A stretch of 64,000 nucleotides of DNA from Streptomyces avicenniae. Lineage in GTDB: Bacteria; Actinomycetota; Actinomycetes; Streptomycetales; Streptomycetaceae. A program made the position numbers and the translations under genes. The notes beneath the pieces were generated by a model. That model was not told the origin of the DNA, ran no database searches, and was given only the letters and a program-made list of their open reading frames with translations. Shown here piece by piece: positions 9,859 through 18,497 of the stretch; the first letter of the stretch is position 1, and every line of letters starts with the position of its first letter. The stretch covers positions 1 through 64,000 of the forward strand of contig NZ_JOEK01000008.1 of NCBI RefSeq assembly GCF_000719135.1, written 5' to 3'.

Positions 9859-10683
9859 TCAGACCAGGGGCCAGGGGATCGCGGGCCATTCGCCGCTCGG
9901 CAGGGGATGACGGCCGTCCCTCAGGAGGGCGGACGTGCGGGCGCGCAGGGCGCCGATCTCGGCGTCGGTGAGCAGTTCGCGCAGCCGGACGGCGAGGGGC
10001 GCGCCGTCCGCGAGGGCCGCGTCGAGGCCGCGCAGGGCGGTCAGGACGGCGTCCGGCAGGGGCTCGCCCGCCCAGCCCCACAGGAGGGTGCGCAGCTTGT
10101 TGTCGGTGTGGAACGAGACGCCGTGGTCGATGCCGTACAGCCCGCCGTCGGCGACGGGCAGGAGGTGACCGCCCTTGCGGTCACCGTTGTTGATGACGGC
10201 GTCGAGCGCGGCGACGCGGCGGAGGCGTTCGTCGTCGCGGTGCACGAGCAGGGCGGTGGTGTCCTCGTCGAGCTGGACGTGGCCGACGGCCTTCCAGCCG
10301 GGCGGGGCCGTGTCGCCGTCCACGAGGGACAGCAGGTCGTCGGGCTCCTCGGCGTCCGCCTCCCCGGCCGGTTCCGCGTCGTCGTCCGGCGGCGGGCCGA
10401 TCCAGCGCTGGCACATGCCGGGGCCGAACGGCCCGTCCCGCAGCACGGTCGTCGGCACGAGGTCCCAGCCCAGCGCGCGGCAGACCTCGTACGCGGCGAC
10501 CTCACGGCTGGCCAGGTCGCCGTCGGGGAAGTCCCACAGGGGGCGCTCGCCGCGCACCGGCTTGTAGACGCACGGCACGCTGCGCCCGTCCAGCTCGGCG
10601 ACGGCGTAGAGCACCGCGTTGGAGGCGTCGGTGATGCGTCCGCGCACGGTCAGCTCGCCCTGGGCCAGGGCGGTGTCGGCCAT
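9859..10683 (-). CDS. SCO1664-family protein (TIGR03843-type, kinase-like fold)
   Basis: A conserved actinobacterial protein of 274 residues with no proven function. The motifs [18 protein letters not shown] and [14 protein letters not shown] resemble the ATP-binding Lys region and the catalytic loop (Asp-Arg-Lys) of PI3/4-kinase-like proteins. A small-molecule or protein kinase role is therefore possible but inferred. The ATG at 10683 is preferred over the in-frame start at 10776 because the upstream DUF3090 gene ends 11 bases before it. Residues about 130-155 are acidic. The gene belongs to the operon that ends in mshC. Confidence 0.8.
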   Translation of the reverse strand: MADTALAQGELTVRGRITDASNAVLYAVAELDGRSVPCVYKPVRGERPLWDFPDGDLASREVAAYEVCRALGWDLVPTTVLRDGPFGPGMCQRWIGPPPDDDAEPAGEADAEEPDDLLSLVDGDTAPPGWKAVGHVQLDEDTTALLVHRDDERLRRVAALDAVINNGDRKGGHLLPVADGGLYGIDHGVSFHTDNKLRTLLWGWAGEPLPDAVLTALRGLDAALADGAPLAVRLRELLTDAEIGALRARTSALLRDGRHPLPSGEWPAIPWPLV

Positions 10684-10694
10684 GACGTCGCCGC

Positions 10695-11288
10695 TCAGGC
10701 GCGGCTGCGGCGGTATCCGTTCTGGCGGGGACACACATGTCCTTCCGGGTCGAGCGGCAGGCTGCACAGGGGGCACGGCGGGCGGCCCGCGCCCACGACC
10801 TCAAGGGCGCGCTTGGCGAAGGCGCGGGCCATGGTGCCGCTGAGGCGCACCCGGAGCATGGGCGGACCGTTCTCGTCGTCGCGCAGCAGCCGCTCCTCGG
10901 CCTCCGCGAACTCCTCCTCGGTCTCGACCTCAAGCTCGACCAGGGCCTGGGCCTCCACGATCATGCGCTCGTTGTCGCTGTCCCAGGCGAGGGCCATCGT
11001 GCCGACGCGGAACTCCTCCTCGACGGGGGTCTCCAGCGGGCCGGTGTCGGCGACCTCCGACGGCGCGACGGCGGGGACGGTGGTGCTGCCGCCCGATCTG
11101 CGCACGACCTCGTCCAGCAGTTCGTCGATGCGCTCGGCCAGCGCCTCCACCTGTGCCTTCTCCAGGGCGACGCTGGTGGTGCGGCCCGCCGCGGTGGCTT
11201 GCAGGAAGAAGGTACGGCGGCCAGGCAGCCCGACCGTCCCGGCGACAAAGCGGTCGGGCGGGTCGTAGAGGTACACCTGACGGGACAC
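10695..11288 (-). CDS. DUF3090-family protein (TIGR03847-type)
   Basis: A 197-residue conserved actinobacterial protein of unknown function. The N-terminal half is a mixed fold that starts SRQVYLYDPPDRFVAGTVG. The last 25 residues carry a CPLC...HVC arrangement that looks like a zinc ribbon. A run of Glu residues (VETEEEFAEAEE) sits in the middle. The GTG start at 11288 follows ACACAGGAGC; the longer in-frame reading to 11795 would run through the phosphatase gene. It is in the mshC cluster, with the SCO1664-like gene 11 bases downstream. Confidence 0.85.
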   Translation of the reverse strand: MSRQVYLYDPPDRFVAGTVGLPGRRTFFLQATAAGRTTSVALEKAQVEALAERIDELLDEVVRRSGGSTTVPAVAPSEVADTGPLETPVEEEFRVGTMALAWDSDNERMIVEAQALVELEVETEEEFAEAEERLLRDDENGPPMLRVRLSGTMARAFAKRALEVVGAGRPPCPLCSLPLDPEGHVCPRQNGYRRSRA

Positions 11289-11353
11289 GCACTGCTCCTG
11301 TGTGTCGGTTGCGTGGGACAAGGGCACCCTACTGCGCTTCGCGATCACCGTGG

Positions 11354-12046
11354 TCAGGCGCCACCGCCCACCGGGGTCTCGGTGGCCTCGGCGCTGTCCC
11401 GTTCCGCCGCCTCGGTCCTGGGGACGAATTCGGCCAGGTCGCCCGTATCGCCGAACCGCAGCAGGAGGGGCGGGTTGCCGTACCGGACGGCGGTGACGGA
11501 CGCCGGGTGCGGGGCCAGGCGCTGGAACAGGTCGAGGTGGAGTCCGAGGGCGTCGGCGGTGATCGCCTTGATGTTGTCGCCATGGGTGCACATCAGCCAG
11601 ATCGCGTCGGGGCCGTGCTCCGCGCCGAGACGGGCGTCCCAGTCGCGGGCGGCGTCGGCGACGCGGGCCTGCATGGCGCGCATCGACTCGCCGCCGGGGA
11701 AGGTGACGGCGGACGGCTGCGTGCGCACGGTGGCCATCAGCGGCTCGTCGGCGAGGTCCTTGAGCGCGCGGTTGGTCCACTCCCCGTAGTCGCACTCGGT
11801 GACCCGCTCGTCCACGTGGACGGGCAGGTCGGGGCGTTCGGCCAGCAGCGGTGCCAGGGTCTCGGCGCAGCGCTGGAGCGGGCTGTGGACGGCGGCGGCC
11901 AGCGGGATGCCGGACAGGCGCCCGGGGAGTGCGGCGGCCTGGGTGGTCCCGTACTCGTCGAGGCTGACGCCGGGCGCACGACCGGCGAGGAGGCCGGAGG
12001 AGTTGGCGGTGGTCCGGCCGTGGCGCAGGAGCAGCAGAGTGGGCAT
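11354..12046 (-). CDS. Histidine-phosphatase superfamily protein (MSMEG_4193/TIGR03848-type)
   Basis: A 230-residue cytosolic phosphatase or mutase relative. The phospho-accepting RHG triad is at residues 8-10 (LLLLRHGRTTAN) and the second catalytic His lies in MCTHGDNIK. Between them are the usual SPLQRCAET and ECDYGEW segments. The substrate is unknown; the neighbouring DUF3090, SCO1664-like and mshC genes form a conserved actinobacterial set. The last 20 residues are low-complexity. It starts 37 bases after the LLM oxidoreductase stop, so the two may share a transcript. Confidence 0.87.
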   Translation of the reverse strand: MPTLLLLRHGRTTANSSGLLAGRAPGVSLDEYGTTQAAALPGRLSGIPLAAAVHSPLQRCAETLAPLLAERPDLPVHVDERVTECDYGEWTNRALKDLADEPLMATVRTQPSAVTFPGGESMRAMQARVADAARDWDARLGAEHGPDAIWLMCTHGDNIKAITADALGLHLDLFQRLAPHPASVTAVRYGNPPLLLRFGDTGDLAEFVPRTEAAERDSAEATETPVGGGA

Positions 12047-12083
12047 GGCGTCAGCCTAGGTCCTGGGGGGACGGGGGCGGGGG

Positions 12084-13133
12084 TCAGGCGAGCCCGGCCC
12101 TCTCCAGTGCCTCGACGCCCGCCCGCAGTCCGGCGATGCGCTCGTCGAGCGTGAACCCGGCGGGGGCGAGGGACAGCGTGGTGACGCCCGCGTCGGCGTA
12201 GGCGCGCATCCGGTCGGCGATGCGCTCGACCGGGCCGACGAGGGTCGTCGCGTCGATGAGGCTGCGGGGGACGGCGGCGGCTGCGCCGTCGCGGTCACCG
12301 GCCAGGTAGCGGTCCTGGATCTCGGCCGCCTCCTTCTCGTATCCCATGCGGCGGGCGAGGCGGTTGTAGAAGTTCTGGTCGCGGCTGCCCATGCCGCCCA
12401 CGTACAGCGCGGTGTAGGGGCGGAACTGGTCGGCGAGGGCGACGGGGTCGTCGCCCACGGCGAGGGGCACGGTGGGCACGACGTCGAAGCCGTCCAGGGT
12501 GCGCCCCGCGGCCTCGCGCCCGGCGCGCAGGTGGCGGAGCGTCGTCTCCTCGGCGTGCTCGGGCGCGAAGAAGATCAGCAGCGCCCCGTCGGCGATCTCG
12601 CCGGTCTGGGCGAGGTTCTTCGGGCCGATCGCGGCGATGTAGACGGGGATGTGGGGGCGGACGGGGTGGACGGTGAGCTTGATCGGCTTGCCGGGGCCGT
12701 CCGGAAGGGGCAGCGTCCAGTGCTCGCCCTGGTGCGTCAGCCGTTCGCGGGAGAGGGCGGCGCGGACGATCTCGACGTACTCGCGGGTGCGGGCGAGCGG
12801 GCGGTCGAACCGTACGCCGTACCAGCCCTCGGAGACCTGCGGCCCCGAGACGCCGAGGCCGAGGCGGAACCGGCCGCCGGAGAGCGTGTCGAGGGTGGCG
12901 GCGGTCATCGCCGTCATGGCGGGGGCGCGGGCGGGGATCTGGAGGATGCCGGCGCCCACGTCGATACGCTCCGTCCTCGCGGCGACCCAGGCGAGGACGG
13001 TCGGGGCGTCCGAGCCGTACGCCTCGGCGGCCCAGCAGACCGCGTAGCCGAGCCGGTCCGCCTCGCGGGCGACCTCCAGGTTGTCCGCGTCAAGGCCCGC
13101 GCCCCAGTAGCCGAGATTCACTCCGAGCCGCAT
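12084..13133 (-). CDS. LLM-class (F420-dependent) oxidoreductase
   Basis: A 349-residue luciferase-like TIM-barrel protein. Features include the N-terminal strand MRLGVNLGYWG, WAAEAYGSDAPTVLAW, and the conserved LDTLSGGRFRLGLGVSGPQ that lines the flavin/F420 site. Proteins of this group in actinobacteria usually use F420H2, but substrates are rarely known and none is predicted here. An AGGAGG-type ribosome site precedes the ATG. The gene is divergent from the aldo/keto reductase (86-base gap) and leads the minus-strand run toward mshC. Confidence 0.88.
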   Translation of the reverse strand: MRLGVNLGYWGAGLDADNLEVAREADRLGYAVCWAAEAYGSDAPTVLAWVAARTERIDVGAGILQIPARAPAMTAMTAATLDTLSGGRFRLGLGVSGPQVSEGWYGVRFDRPLARTREYVEIVRAALSRERLTHQGEHWTLPLPDGPGKPIKLTVHPVRPHIPVYIAAIGPKNLAQTGEIADGALLIFFAPEHAEETTLRHLRAGREAAGRTLDGFDVVPTVPLAVGDDPVALADQFRPYTALYVGGMGSRDQNFYNRLARRMGYEKEAAEIQDRYLAGDRDGAAAAVPRSLIDATTLVGPVERIADRMRAYADAGVTTLSLAPAGFTLDERIAGLRAGVEALERAGLA

Positions 13134-13219
13134 GTCCGCTCCTCCTGTTGGCGCTTACCGGCGGGTAACCAGTCGTCTCCGGGGACTGTAACCCCTGGTC
13201 GCAAGTACGCTCAACGCCC

Positions 13220-14206
13220 ATGGAACTCAGGCACCTGGGCCGCACCGGCCTGCGCGTCTCCCGGCTCGGCCTCGGCACGCTCACCTGGGGCAGGGAGGTC
13301 GGGGAGGCGGACGCCGCGGAGCTGCTGAAGGCGTTCTGGGAGGCGGGCGGCACGCTCGTGGACACCGCGGACGTCTACGGCGACGGCGGCGCCGAGCTGC
13401 TGCTCGGGCGGCTCGTCGGCTCGCTCGTGCCGCGGCGGGACGTCGTGCTGGCGACGAAGGCGGGCAGCGTGCCCGACCCCTACCGCAGGTTCGACGGCTC
13501 GCGCGGCCACCTGCTGTCGGCGCTCGACGCGTCGCTCGAACGGCTCGGCACGGACCACGTGGACCTGTGGCAGGTGCACGCCTTCGACCCGGCCACGCCG
13601 CTGGAGGAGACGCTCCAGGCCGTGGACATCGCGGTGAGCAGCGGCCGGGCGCGGTACGCGGGAGTGGCCGACTTCAGCGGCTGGCAGCTGGCGAAGGCGG
13701 CGGCGTGGCAGCTGGCCGCGCCGGGGACGCGGACCCGTCTGGCGAGCACCCAGATGGAGTACTCGCTGGTGCAGCGGGGCGTGGAGCGCGAGGTGCTGCC
13801 CGGCGCCCTCGACCTCGGCGTCGGGCTGCTGCCGTCGTCGCCGCTGGGGCGCGGGGTGCTGACGGGCAAGTACCGCAACGGGGCGCGCCCGGCGGGCTCG
13901 CGCGGCGCGTCCGCGCGGCTGGGCGGCTTCGTGGCGCCCTACCTGGACGACGCGGCGGCCCGGATCGTGGACGCGGTGACCATAGCGGCGGACGGGCTGG
14001 CGGTGACCCCGGCGCAGGTAGCGCTGGTGTGGGTGCGGGACCGGCCGGGGGTCGCGGCGCCGCTGCTGGGGGCGCGCACGGCGCGCCAGCTGGAGGAGGC
14101 GCTGTCAGTGGAGGACCTTACGCTTCCGGAGGAGATCAGCCGGGCGCTGGACGACGTGTCGGCCCCGGTGCACCACTATCCCGACCACGACTGGAGCACG
14201 CTGTGA
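13220..14206 (+). CDS. Aldo/keto reductase
   Basis: A 328-residue NADPH-dependent oxidoreductase with a TIM-barrel fold. The catalytic tetrad is visible: Asp48 and Tyr53 in VDTADVYG, Lys80 in VLATKAG, and His in LWQVHAFD near residue 120. The cofactor-binding end (VAAPLLGARTARQLEEAL) is also present. The substrate is not predictable. Its stop overlaps the GTG of the RecD-like gene by 4 bases (GTGA), so the two are translationally coupled; no functional link is obvious. Confidence 0.92.
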   Translation: MELRHLGRTGLRVSRLGLGTLTWGREVGEADAAELLKAFWEAGGTLVDTADVYGDGGAELLLGRLVGSLVPRRDVVLATKAGSVPDPYRRFDGSRGHLLSALDASLERLGTDHVDLWQVHAFDPATPLEETLQAVDIAVSSGRARYAGVADFSGWQLAKAAAWQLAAPGTRTRLASTQMEYSLVQRGVEREVLPGALDLGVGLLPSSPLGRGVLTGKYRNGARPAGSRGASARLGGFVAPYLDDAAARIVDAVTIAADGLAVTPAQVALVWVRDRPGVAAPLLGARTARQLEEALSVEDLTLPEEISRALDDVSAPVHHYPDHDWSTL

Positions 14207-16161
14207 CCGCGGACAACGCCTCGCCCCCGCCCCCGGAGGACGCCGCCGCCCGGTTGCGGGCCGCGGTGAAGGCCGTGGAGAGCGGGGAGCGCCCGGCCGC
14301 CTCGTTCTTCGCGGAGCCCGCGCGTCCCGCGGCCCGTCCGGCGCGGGCGGCGGCGCCGGGCCCGGGGGCCCGCCCAGGGCCCGCCGCGGTGCCCGCGCCC
14401 ACGCCCGTGCCTGTGCCGGAGGGGCTGCCCGCGCTGCTCGCGGCGGGCGGCACCCCCGAGGGGCTGGCCGGGGCGGTGGCCGCGGCGCTCGGCGAGGCGG
14501 CGGAGCAGGAGCTGCGCGACGACCCGTGGCGTCTGCTGGCCGTGCCGGGGGTGCGCCCCGACGCGGCGGACGGCTTCGCGCGGGCGACGCTCGGCGCGGA
14601 GGCGGGCCCTGGCGACGAGCGGCGGACGCGGGCACTGACCGTCTGGCTGCTGGAGCGCGCGGCCCTCGCCGGGCACACGGCCGTGGCGGCGGCCACGGTC
14701 GCGAAGGGGCTCGCCGCGCAGGCGGTGCCCGAGCCGGACGAGGCGGTGCGGGACGCGGTCGAGTCGGGGGCGGTCCTCGTCTTCCGCGACGCGGCGCCGC
14801 CCCCGCCGGGAGCGACCGGCACGCCGCGCGGGGAGGACGGCGAGGAGGACGTGCCCGTGACGCTGCTGCTCGGCCTCGACCGGTACGCGCTCGCCGAGGA
14901 GAGCCTCGCGGACGGACTGTCGCGGCTGCGCGGCACGTTCGAACCGCTCGCCGAGGAGGCCGCCGTGGCCTGGGAGACGGCGGCGGGCGGCGCCCCGTCG
15001 CCCTCGGCCGCCGAGCTGCTGCGCGCCGTCGCCGCACATCCGGTCGTGGTCCACACCGGCGGCGCGGCGGCGCGCGCGGAGCCTGCCGCGCTGGTGGCGG
15101 CGGCCAGGTCCCTGGGCCTGCGGGCCTGCGCGGCGGCGCACACGGCGGACGGGCGGCGCGGCCTCGCCGCGCTGCTGCCTGGCGGCGCGGCGGACGCGGC
15201 GGTCACGGTGGCGGGGCTGCTGTCGGGCGAGGAGGGCCCCGGGCGTGACGGCGAGGGCCTGCTGCCGCTCGACCTGCTCGCGGTCCTGGACGCTGCCCAG
15301 CTGTCGGCGGAGGCGGCGGCCTCCCTCGTGGAGGCCCTGCCGGACGGCGCGCGGCTCGTCCTCAGCGGCGATCAGGCGCTGCTCGGCCCGGCAGGTCCAG
15401 GGCAGGTCCTGGACGACGTGCTGGGCGCGGACTTCGGCCCGCGCGTCGCCTCGCGGACGCCCGACGAAGGGCCGGTCGGCGAGCTCGTGTCCGGGGTGGG
15501 CGTGGGCGAGCTGCTCCAGCCGGAGGCGCCGGGCAAGGAGGTCGTGGTCGTGCCGGTACGCGACCCGGGCGAGGCCGTGCACCGTACGGTGCAGCTCGTC
15601 GCCGATTCCATCCCGCGCGCCTTCGGGCGCTCCGTCGCCGAGATCCAGGTGATCACGCCAGGCCATGCCGGGCCGGTGGGCACCCGCGCGCTGAACGCGG
15701 CGCTGAAGGAGCGGCTGAACCCCGGGCCTGGCCGGTTCGGCGGCTTCGACCCGGGCGACCGGGTGGCCCACTCCCCCGCGCCGGGCCGCACCCGCACGGC
15801 GACGGTGGCCTCCGCCGACGCGGAGGGCCTGTGGCTTGAGGACGCGGACGGCCGCTTCGTGGTGGCCCCCGCGCAGGTGGCGGACACGGTCAGGCACGGG
15901 TGGGCGCTCACCGCGCACCAGGCGGTCGGCAGCCGATGGCCCGCCGCCGTCGTCGTGCTGCCTGGGGACGCGGAGGGGACCGTGGACCGCTCGTGGGTCT
16001 ACACGGCGTTCAGCCGGGGGGAGGGACACCTGTCGGTGGTGCAGGGCAGCGGCCCCGGGCTCGCGGCGGTCGTCACGGGCCCGCCCGCGCCGCCGCGGAC
16101 GACGCGGCTGCGGACGCTGCTGCGCGAGCAGCTCGCCGCCTCGGCGCCCGCCGGGGCCTGA
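14203..16161 (+). CDS. RecD2-like helix-hairpin-helix/helicase-fold protein with decayed ATP-binding motifs
   Basis: A 652-residue protein that follows the RecD2 domain plan: a Pro/Ala-rich N-terminus (1-75), an HhH-like module (LLAVPGVRPDAADGFARA, about 110-130), a helicase core, and a C-terminal UvrD/RecD-like end with WALTAHQAVGSRWPA and VYTAFSRG near 599. The places where catalytic motifs should be are altered. The Walker A position near 281-291 reads VVVHTGGAAAR with no GKT. The Walker B position near 362 reads LDAAQLS rather than DExx. ATP hydrolysis is therefore doubtful. The GTG start overlaps the aldo/keto reductase stop. It could be an inactive structural paralogue of RecD2. Confidence 0.75.
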   Translation: MTADNASPPPPEDAAARLRAAVKAVESGERPAASFFAEPARPAARPARAAAPGPGARPGPAAVPAPTPVPVPEGLPALLAAGGTPEGLAGAVAAALGEAAEQELRDDPWRLLAVPGVRPDAADGFARATLGAEAGPGDERRTRALTVWLLERAALAGHTAVAAATVAKGLAAQAVPEPDEAVRDAVESGAVLVFRDAAPPPPGATGTPRGEDGEEDVPVTLLLGLDRYALAEESLADGLSRLRGTFEPLAEEAAVAWETAAGGAPSPSAAELLRAVAAHPVVVHTGGAAARAEPAALVAAARSLGLRACAAAHTADGRRGLAALLPGGAADAAVTVAGLLSGEEGPGRDGEGLLPLDLLAVLDAAQLSAEAAASLVEALPDGARLVLSGDQALLGPAGPGQVLDDVLGADFGPRVASRTPDEGPVGELVSGVGVGELLQPEAPGKEVVVVPVRDPGEAVHRTVQLVADSIPRAFGRSVAEIQVITPGHAGPVGTRALNAALKERLNPGPGRFGGFDPGDRVAHSPAPGRTRTATVASADAEGLWLEDADGRFVVAPAQVADTVRHGWALTAHQAVGSRWPAAVVVLPGDAEGTVDRSWVYTAFSRGEGHLSVVQGSGPGLAAVVTGPPAPPRTTRLRTLLREQLAASAPAGA

Positions 16162-16177
16162 GCGGGGCGGAGCGCCG

Positions 16178-16204
16178 CCCGCCCGTGCCGCCGCCACGGG
16201 CGGG
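16178..16204. terminator. Stem-loop between the converging RecD-like gene and 16220 gene
   Basis: A 10-bp stem (16178-16187 with 16195-16204) with a 7-base loop lies in the 58-base gap between converging genes. GC-rich and probably bidirectional. Confidence 0.6.
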
Positions 16205-16219
16205 GCCCGGCGCTCCCGT

Positions 16220-16882
16220 TCACTCGCCGGGGTCGAGGTCGTCGTCCTCCTCGAACGCCTCGCTGATGTCGAAGCGGCAGACGACCCGCTCGGGATCGAC
16301 GGCGTCGAACGGGGCGGGCAGCCACTCCCCCGGCTCGGCGGGCTCGTCGGCGACCGTCACCCAGAGCGTCGCGTCGCCCTCCTCAAGGCCGAACTCCTTG
16401 TAGCGCCCGGCGATCTCGTCCGGGTCGTACTCGCCGAAGAGGACGCCGAGCGCCGTCTGCACGCTCCGGCCGCCCGGCTCGTCGGGGTCGGGGCCACCGG
16501 CCAGGGCGCTGTCCGGGTCGAGATCGGCGATCCGCTGCGCCTGTGCGAGCAGCCTGCGCGGCTCCACCAGGGTGTAGTCGCGGCGGATGAAGACGCTGAG
16601 GGCCTCCGGCTCGTCGGGCCCGTCGTAGGCGGCGCCCCCGTCCGTCTCCGGCACCTCGAAGGGGGTCACCTCGTCGTAGACGTCGTACAGCAGCTCGTCG
16701 TACACCTCGCCCGCGGAGGCCAGCTCGTTGAACGCGGCGAACACGGCGGCGTCGGCCTCGGTGCCCGTCTCGGGCCCGGCGGCCCGGCGTTCGACGGCGG
16801 CGAGGTGCCGGTCGATCGCCTCTTTGAGCGCGTCGGCGGCGGCACGGACTTCGGCAGCGGTCGGCTGCACAGCATCAGACAT
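16220..16882 (-). CDS. Conserved acidic hypothetical protein
   Basis: I do not recognise a domain in this 220-residue cytosolic protein. It is strongly acidic, with blocks such as EAFEEDDDLDPGE at the C-terminus, and begins with an amphipathic helix (EVRAAADALKEAIDRHLAAVERR). The segment LYDVYDEVTPFEVPE and the end CRFDISEAFEEDD look like a compact alpha/beta fold. The ATG at 16882 is chosen because the longer in-frame start at 17038 would run into the opposite DUF5703 gene. It has high GC3 and a position between conserved genes, so it is probably a conserved streptomycete gene. Confidence 0.75.
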   Translation of the reverse strand: MSDAVQPTAAEVRAAADALKEAIDRHLAAVERRAAGPETGTEADAAVFAAFNELASAGEVYDELLYDVYDEVTPFEVPETDGGAAYDGPDEPEALSVFIRRDYTLVEPRRLLAQAQRIADLDPDSALAGGPDPDEPGGRSVQTALGVLFGEYDPDEIAGRYKEFGLEEGDATLWVTVADEPAEPGEWLPAPFDAVDPERVVCRFDISEAFEEDDDLDPGE

Positions 16883-16929
16883 GGTGCAGACGGTATCGGC
16901 ATCCAGGCCCGGCGCGCACAATGGTTGCG

Positions 16930-17118
16930 ATGCCGGAATACGAGTTTCGCGATGTGTACGTCCCGCGGGGTGTCTCCCGTGCCGCCGCCACGCGCCTGCT
17001 GACCGATCACGCCGAGTACGGTCACTGGGAGCTGGCACGACTCCGTCTGTACCCCGACGGCAGCCGCCGCGTGCGGTTGCGTCGCAGGATCATCCGTCAG
17101 CTGCGCCCGACATGGTGA
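16930..17118 (+). CDS. DUF5703-family small basic protein
   Basis: A 62-residue protein, MPEYEFRDVYVPRGVSRAAA onward, ending in the very basic VRLRRRIIRQLRPTW. I recognise it as the DUF5703 family of small streptomycete proteins; no function is known. The Arg-rich tail suggests nucleic-acid or ribosome contact, which is speculative. The ATG at 16930 matches the family start better than the ATG three codons upstream. Divergent from the 16220 gene with a 47-base gap. Confidence 0.75.
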   Translation: MPEYEFRDVYVPRGVSRAAATRLLTDHAEYGHWELARLRLYPDGSRRVRLRRRIIRQLRPTW

Positions 17119-17151
17119 CGAGTGGGTCCCATGACGGACGGGACCCACTCG
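17119..17151 (+). terminator. Terminator after the DUF5703 gene
   Basis: A perfect 12-bp stem (17119-17130 with 17140-17151) with a 9-base loop begins right after the stop codon. The remaining gap to 17285 shows nothing else clear. Confidence 0.75.
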
Positions 17152-17285
17152 TGTACGCGCGCTGACCGGCCGACGGGCGGTGCTCACCGTGTGTACCCGG
17201 CGGGCAGGGACACGGTGGGCCCGTCACCGTGGAGCGGTCGTCGGCCGGTGAACGGCGCGCGGTGGCCGGCGCGTGGGGTGCCGGA

Positions 17286-18113
17286 TCAGACGCGGCTCGC
17301 GACGCGGGAGCGGCGGTAGAGCAGCGTGCCCCCCAGCAGCAGGCCCGCGCCCATCGGCAGGACCGCGCCCATGGGGACGCCGCTGCCGGTCTCGGCCAGC
17401 TCGCCACCGGCGGGCTCGGCACCGGCCTGGGGGCCGGTCTCCGGGCCGGTGTCGCCGGGACGCTCCGGCGAGACGGTGCCGGGCTCCTCCGGGGTGCCGG
17501 GCTCACCGGGCTCACCCGGTTCGTTCGGCTCGCCGGGCTCACCCGGTTCCCCAGGCTCCCCGGGCTCACCCGGCTCACCAGGTTCACCCGGCTCACCCGG
17601 TTCCCCAGGCTCCCCGGGCTCACCCGGCTCGCCAGGTTCACCCGGCTCACCCGGTTCGCCCGGGTGCTCGGCATCGACGCCGTTGGCGCAGCCGTTGCCG
17701 AAGGCGCTGTTGCCGACGCCGACGACCGAGATGCTGTTGCCACAGGCGTTGACCGGGACCTCGACCGGGACCTGGACGTTGTTGCCGGACGCGACGCCGG
17801 GCGAGCCGACGGCCGCGCCGTCCGCCTGGGCACCGCTGTCCCCGTGACCGCCGTGACCGCCGCCGTGACCGCCGGTGTTCACGCAGTTGTTGCCGAACGC
17901 GGGGTTCAGGACGCCGATGACGTTCACGGTGTTGCCGCAGATGTTCACCGGCACATCGACCGGGACCTGGACGTTGTTGCCGGACGCGACGCCGGGCGAG
18001 TTCGCCGCGAGGCCGTCGGCGCCGGAGTCCGCGAACGCGGCTCCGCCCGAGAGCGCGAAGACGCCGCCGAAGGCGGCGGCGGAGAGCAGGCCCTTCTTCG
18101 TGACCTGTCGCAT
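17286..18113 (-). CDS. chpC: Long chaplin with two chaplin domains and a sortase anchor (ChpC/ChpA/ChpB type)
   Basis: A secreted cell-wall protein that makes aerial hyphae hydrophobic. Residues 1-28 are a Sec signal peptide ending AFA. Two chaplin domains (about 34-78 and 98-142) each carry the paired cysteines and the GNNVQVPV and NPAFGN / NSAFGN motifs. A proline/glycine/glutamate triplet tract spans about 148-205. The sortase signal LAETG at 239-243 is followed by a membrane helix and a basic tail. This two-domain, LAxTG-anchored layout is that of long chaplins, which are attached to peptidoglycan by sortase E. In S. coelicolor chpC lies next to chpH as here. The 275-residue length is normal; the PGE linker is longer and more regular than I expect. 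Confidence 0.92.
   Translation of the reverse strand: MRQVTKKGLLSAAAFGGVFALSGGAAFADSGADGLAANSPGVASGNNVQVPVDVPVNICGNTVNVIGVLNPAFGNNCVNTGGHGGGHGGHGDSGAQADGAAVGSPGVASGNNVQVPVEVPVNACGNSISVVGVGNSAFGNGCANGVDAEHPGEPGEPGEPGEPGEPGEPGEPGEPGEPGEPGEPGEPGEPGEPGEPNEPGEPGEPGTPEEPGTVSPERPGDTGPETGPQAGAEPAGGELAETGSGVPMGAVLPMGAGLLLGGTLLYRRSRVASRV
17545..17652 (-). repeat. Two 54-bp direct repeats within the PGE-encoding tract of the long chaplin
   Basis: Positions 17545-17598 and 17599-17652 are near-identical 54-bp units, each made of 9-bp triplet codes for Pro-Gly-Glu. The two differ at one base (position 17581 A versus 17635 G). The array encodes a collagen-like spacer and can change length by slippage or recombination. 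Confidence 0.85.
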
Positions 18114-18193
18114 GGTGGTGTTCCCCTGCCTTGTTCTTCCGTGGGGCGCGGGGTGGGGGCTGAGGGCACCCGCGCCCGGGGTCTGGCCCGGCG

Positions 18194-18228
18194 TGGCCCC
18201 GGAGCGAGTGGTGCGCGCTCCGGGGCCA
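18194..18228 (-). terminator. Terminator between chpH and the long chaplin
   Basis: A perfect 13-bp stem (18194-18206 with 18216-18228) with a 9-base loop lies 35 bases after the chpH stop on the minus strand. It indicates that chpH makes its own short transcript and that the long chaplin may have a separate promoter in 18114-18193. Confidence 0.75.
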
Positions 18229-18263
18229 CCGGCTCTACGCCCTCATGGGATGGGGCGCGGTGA

Positions 18264-18497
18264 TCAGCCGTTGACGCAGGTGTTGCCGAAGGCGGGGTTC
18301 AGGAGACCGATCACGGAAATGGTGTTGCCACACACGTTGATCGGCACGTGGACCGGAACCTGGACAACGTTGCCGGACAGGACGCCGGGCGAACCGACGG
18401 CAGCACCGGCCGCGTGGGAATCGGCGACAGCGAGCCCCGCGCCCGCGAGCATCAGACCGCTGGCAGCAGCCGCGACGGCGACGACCTTCTTGATCAT
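18264..18497 (-). CDS. chpH: Short chaplin ChpH
   Basis: A 77-residue secreted protein: a signal peptide to about residue 26 (ending AVA) and one chaplin domain with the two Cys residues (NVCGN and NTCVNG) and SGNVVQVPVHVPINVCGN. It closely resembles S. coelicolor ChpH, one of the chaplins that assembles into amyloid fibrils on aerial hyphae and spores. The ATG at 18497 follows GGAGGAAT; the longer in-frame start at 18539 is rejected. An AT-rich stretch at 18615-18650 upstream may hold the promoter. Confidence 0.95.
   Translation of the reverse strand: MIKKVVAVAAAASGLMLAGAGLAVADSHAAGAAVGSPGVLSGNVVQVPVHVPINVCGNTISVIGLLNPAFGNTCVNG

Noticed and set aside
11354-11795. Long in-frame extension of DUF3090 into the phosphatase gene
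   Set aside because: The GTG at 11288 has the ribosome site; the extension overlaps a clear gene in another frame.
17545-17652. Repeat array as a CRISPR
   Set aside because: Units are contiguous coding triplets with no unique spacers and lie inside the chaplin gene.
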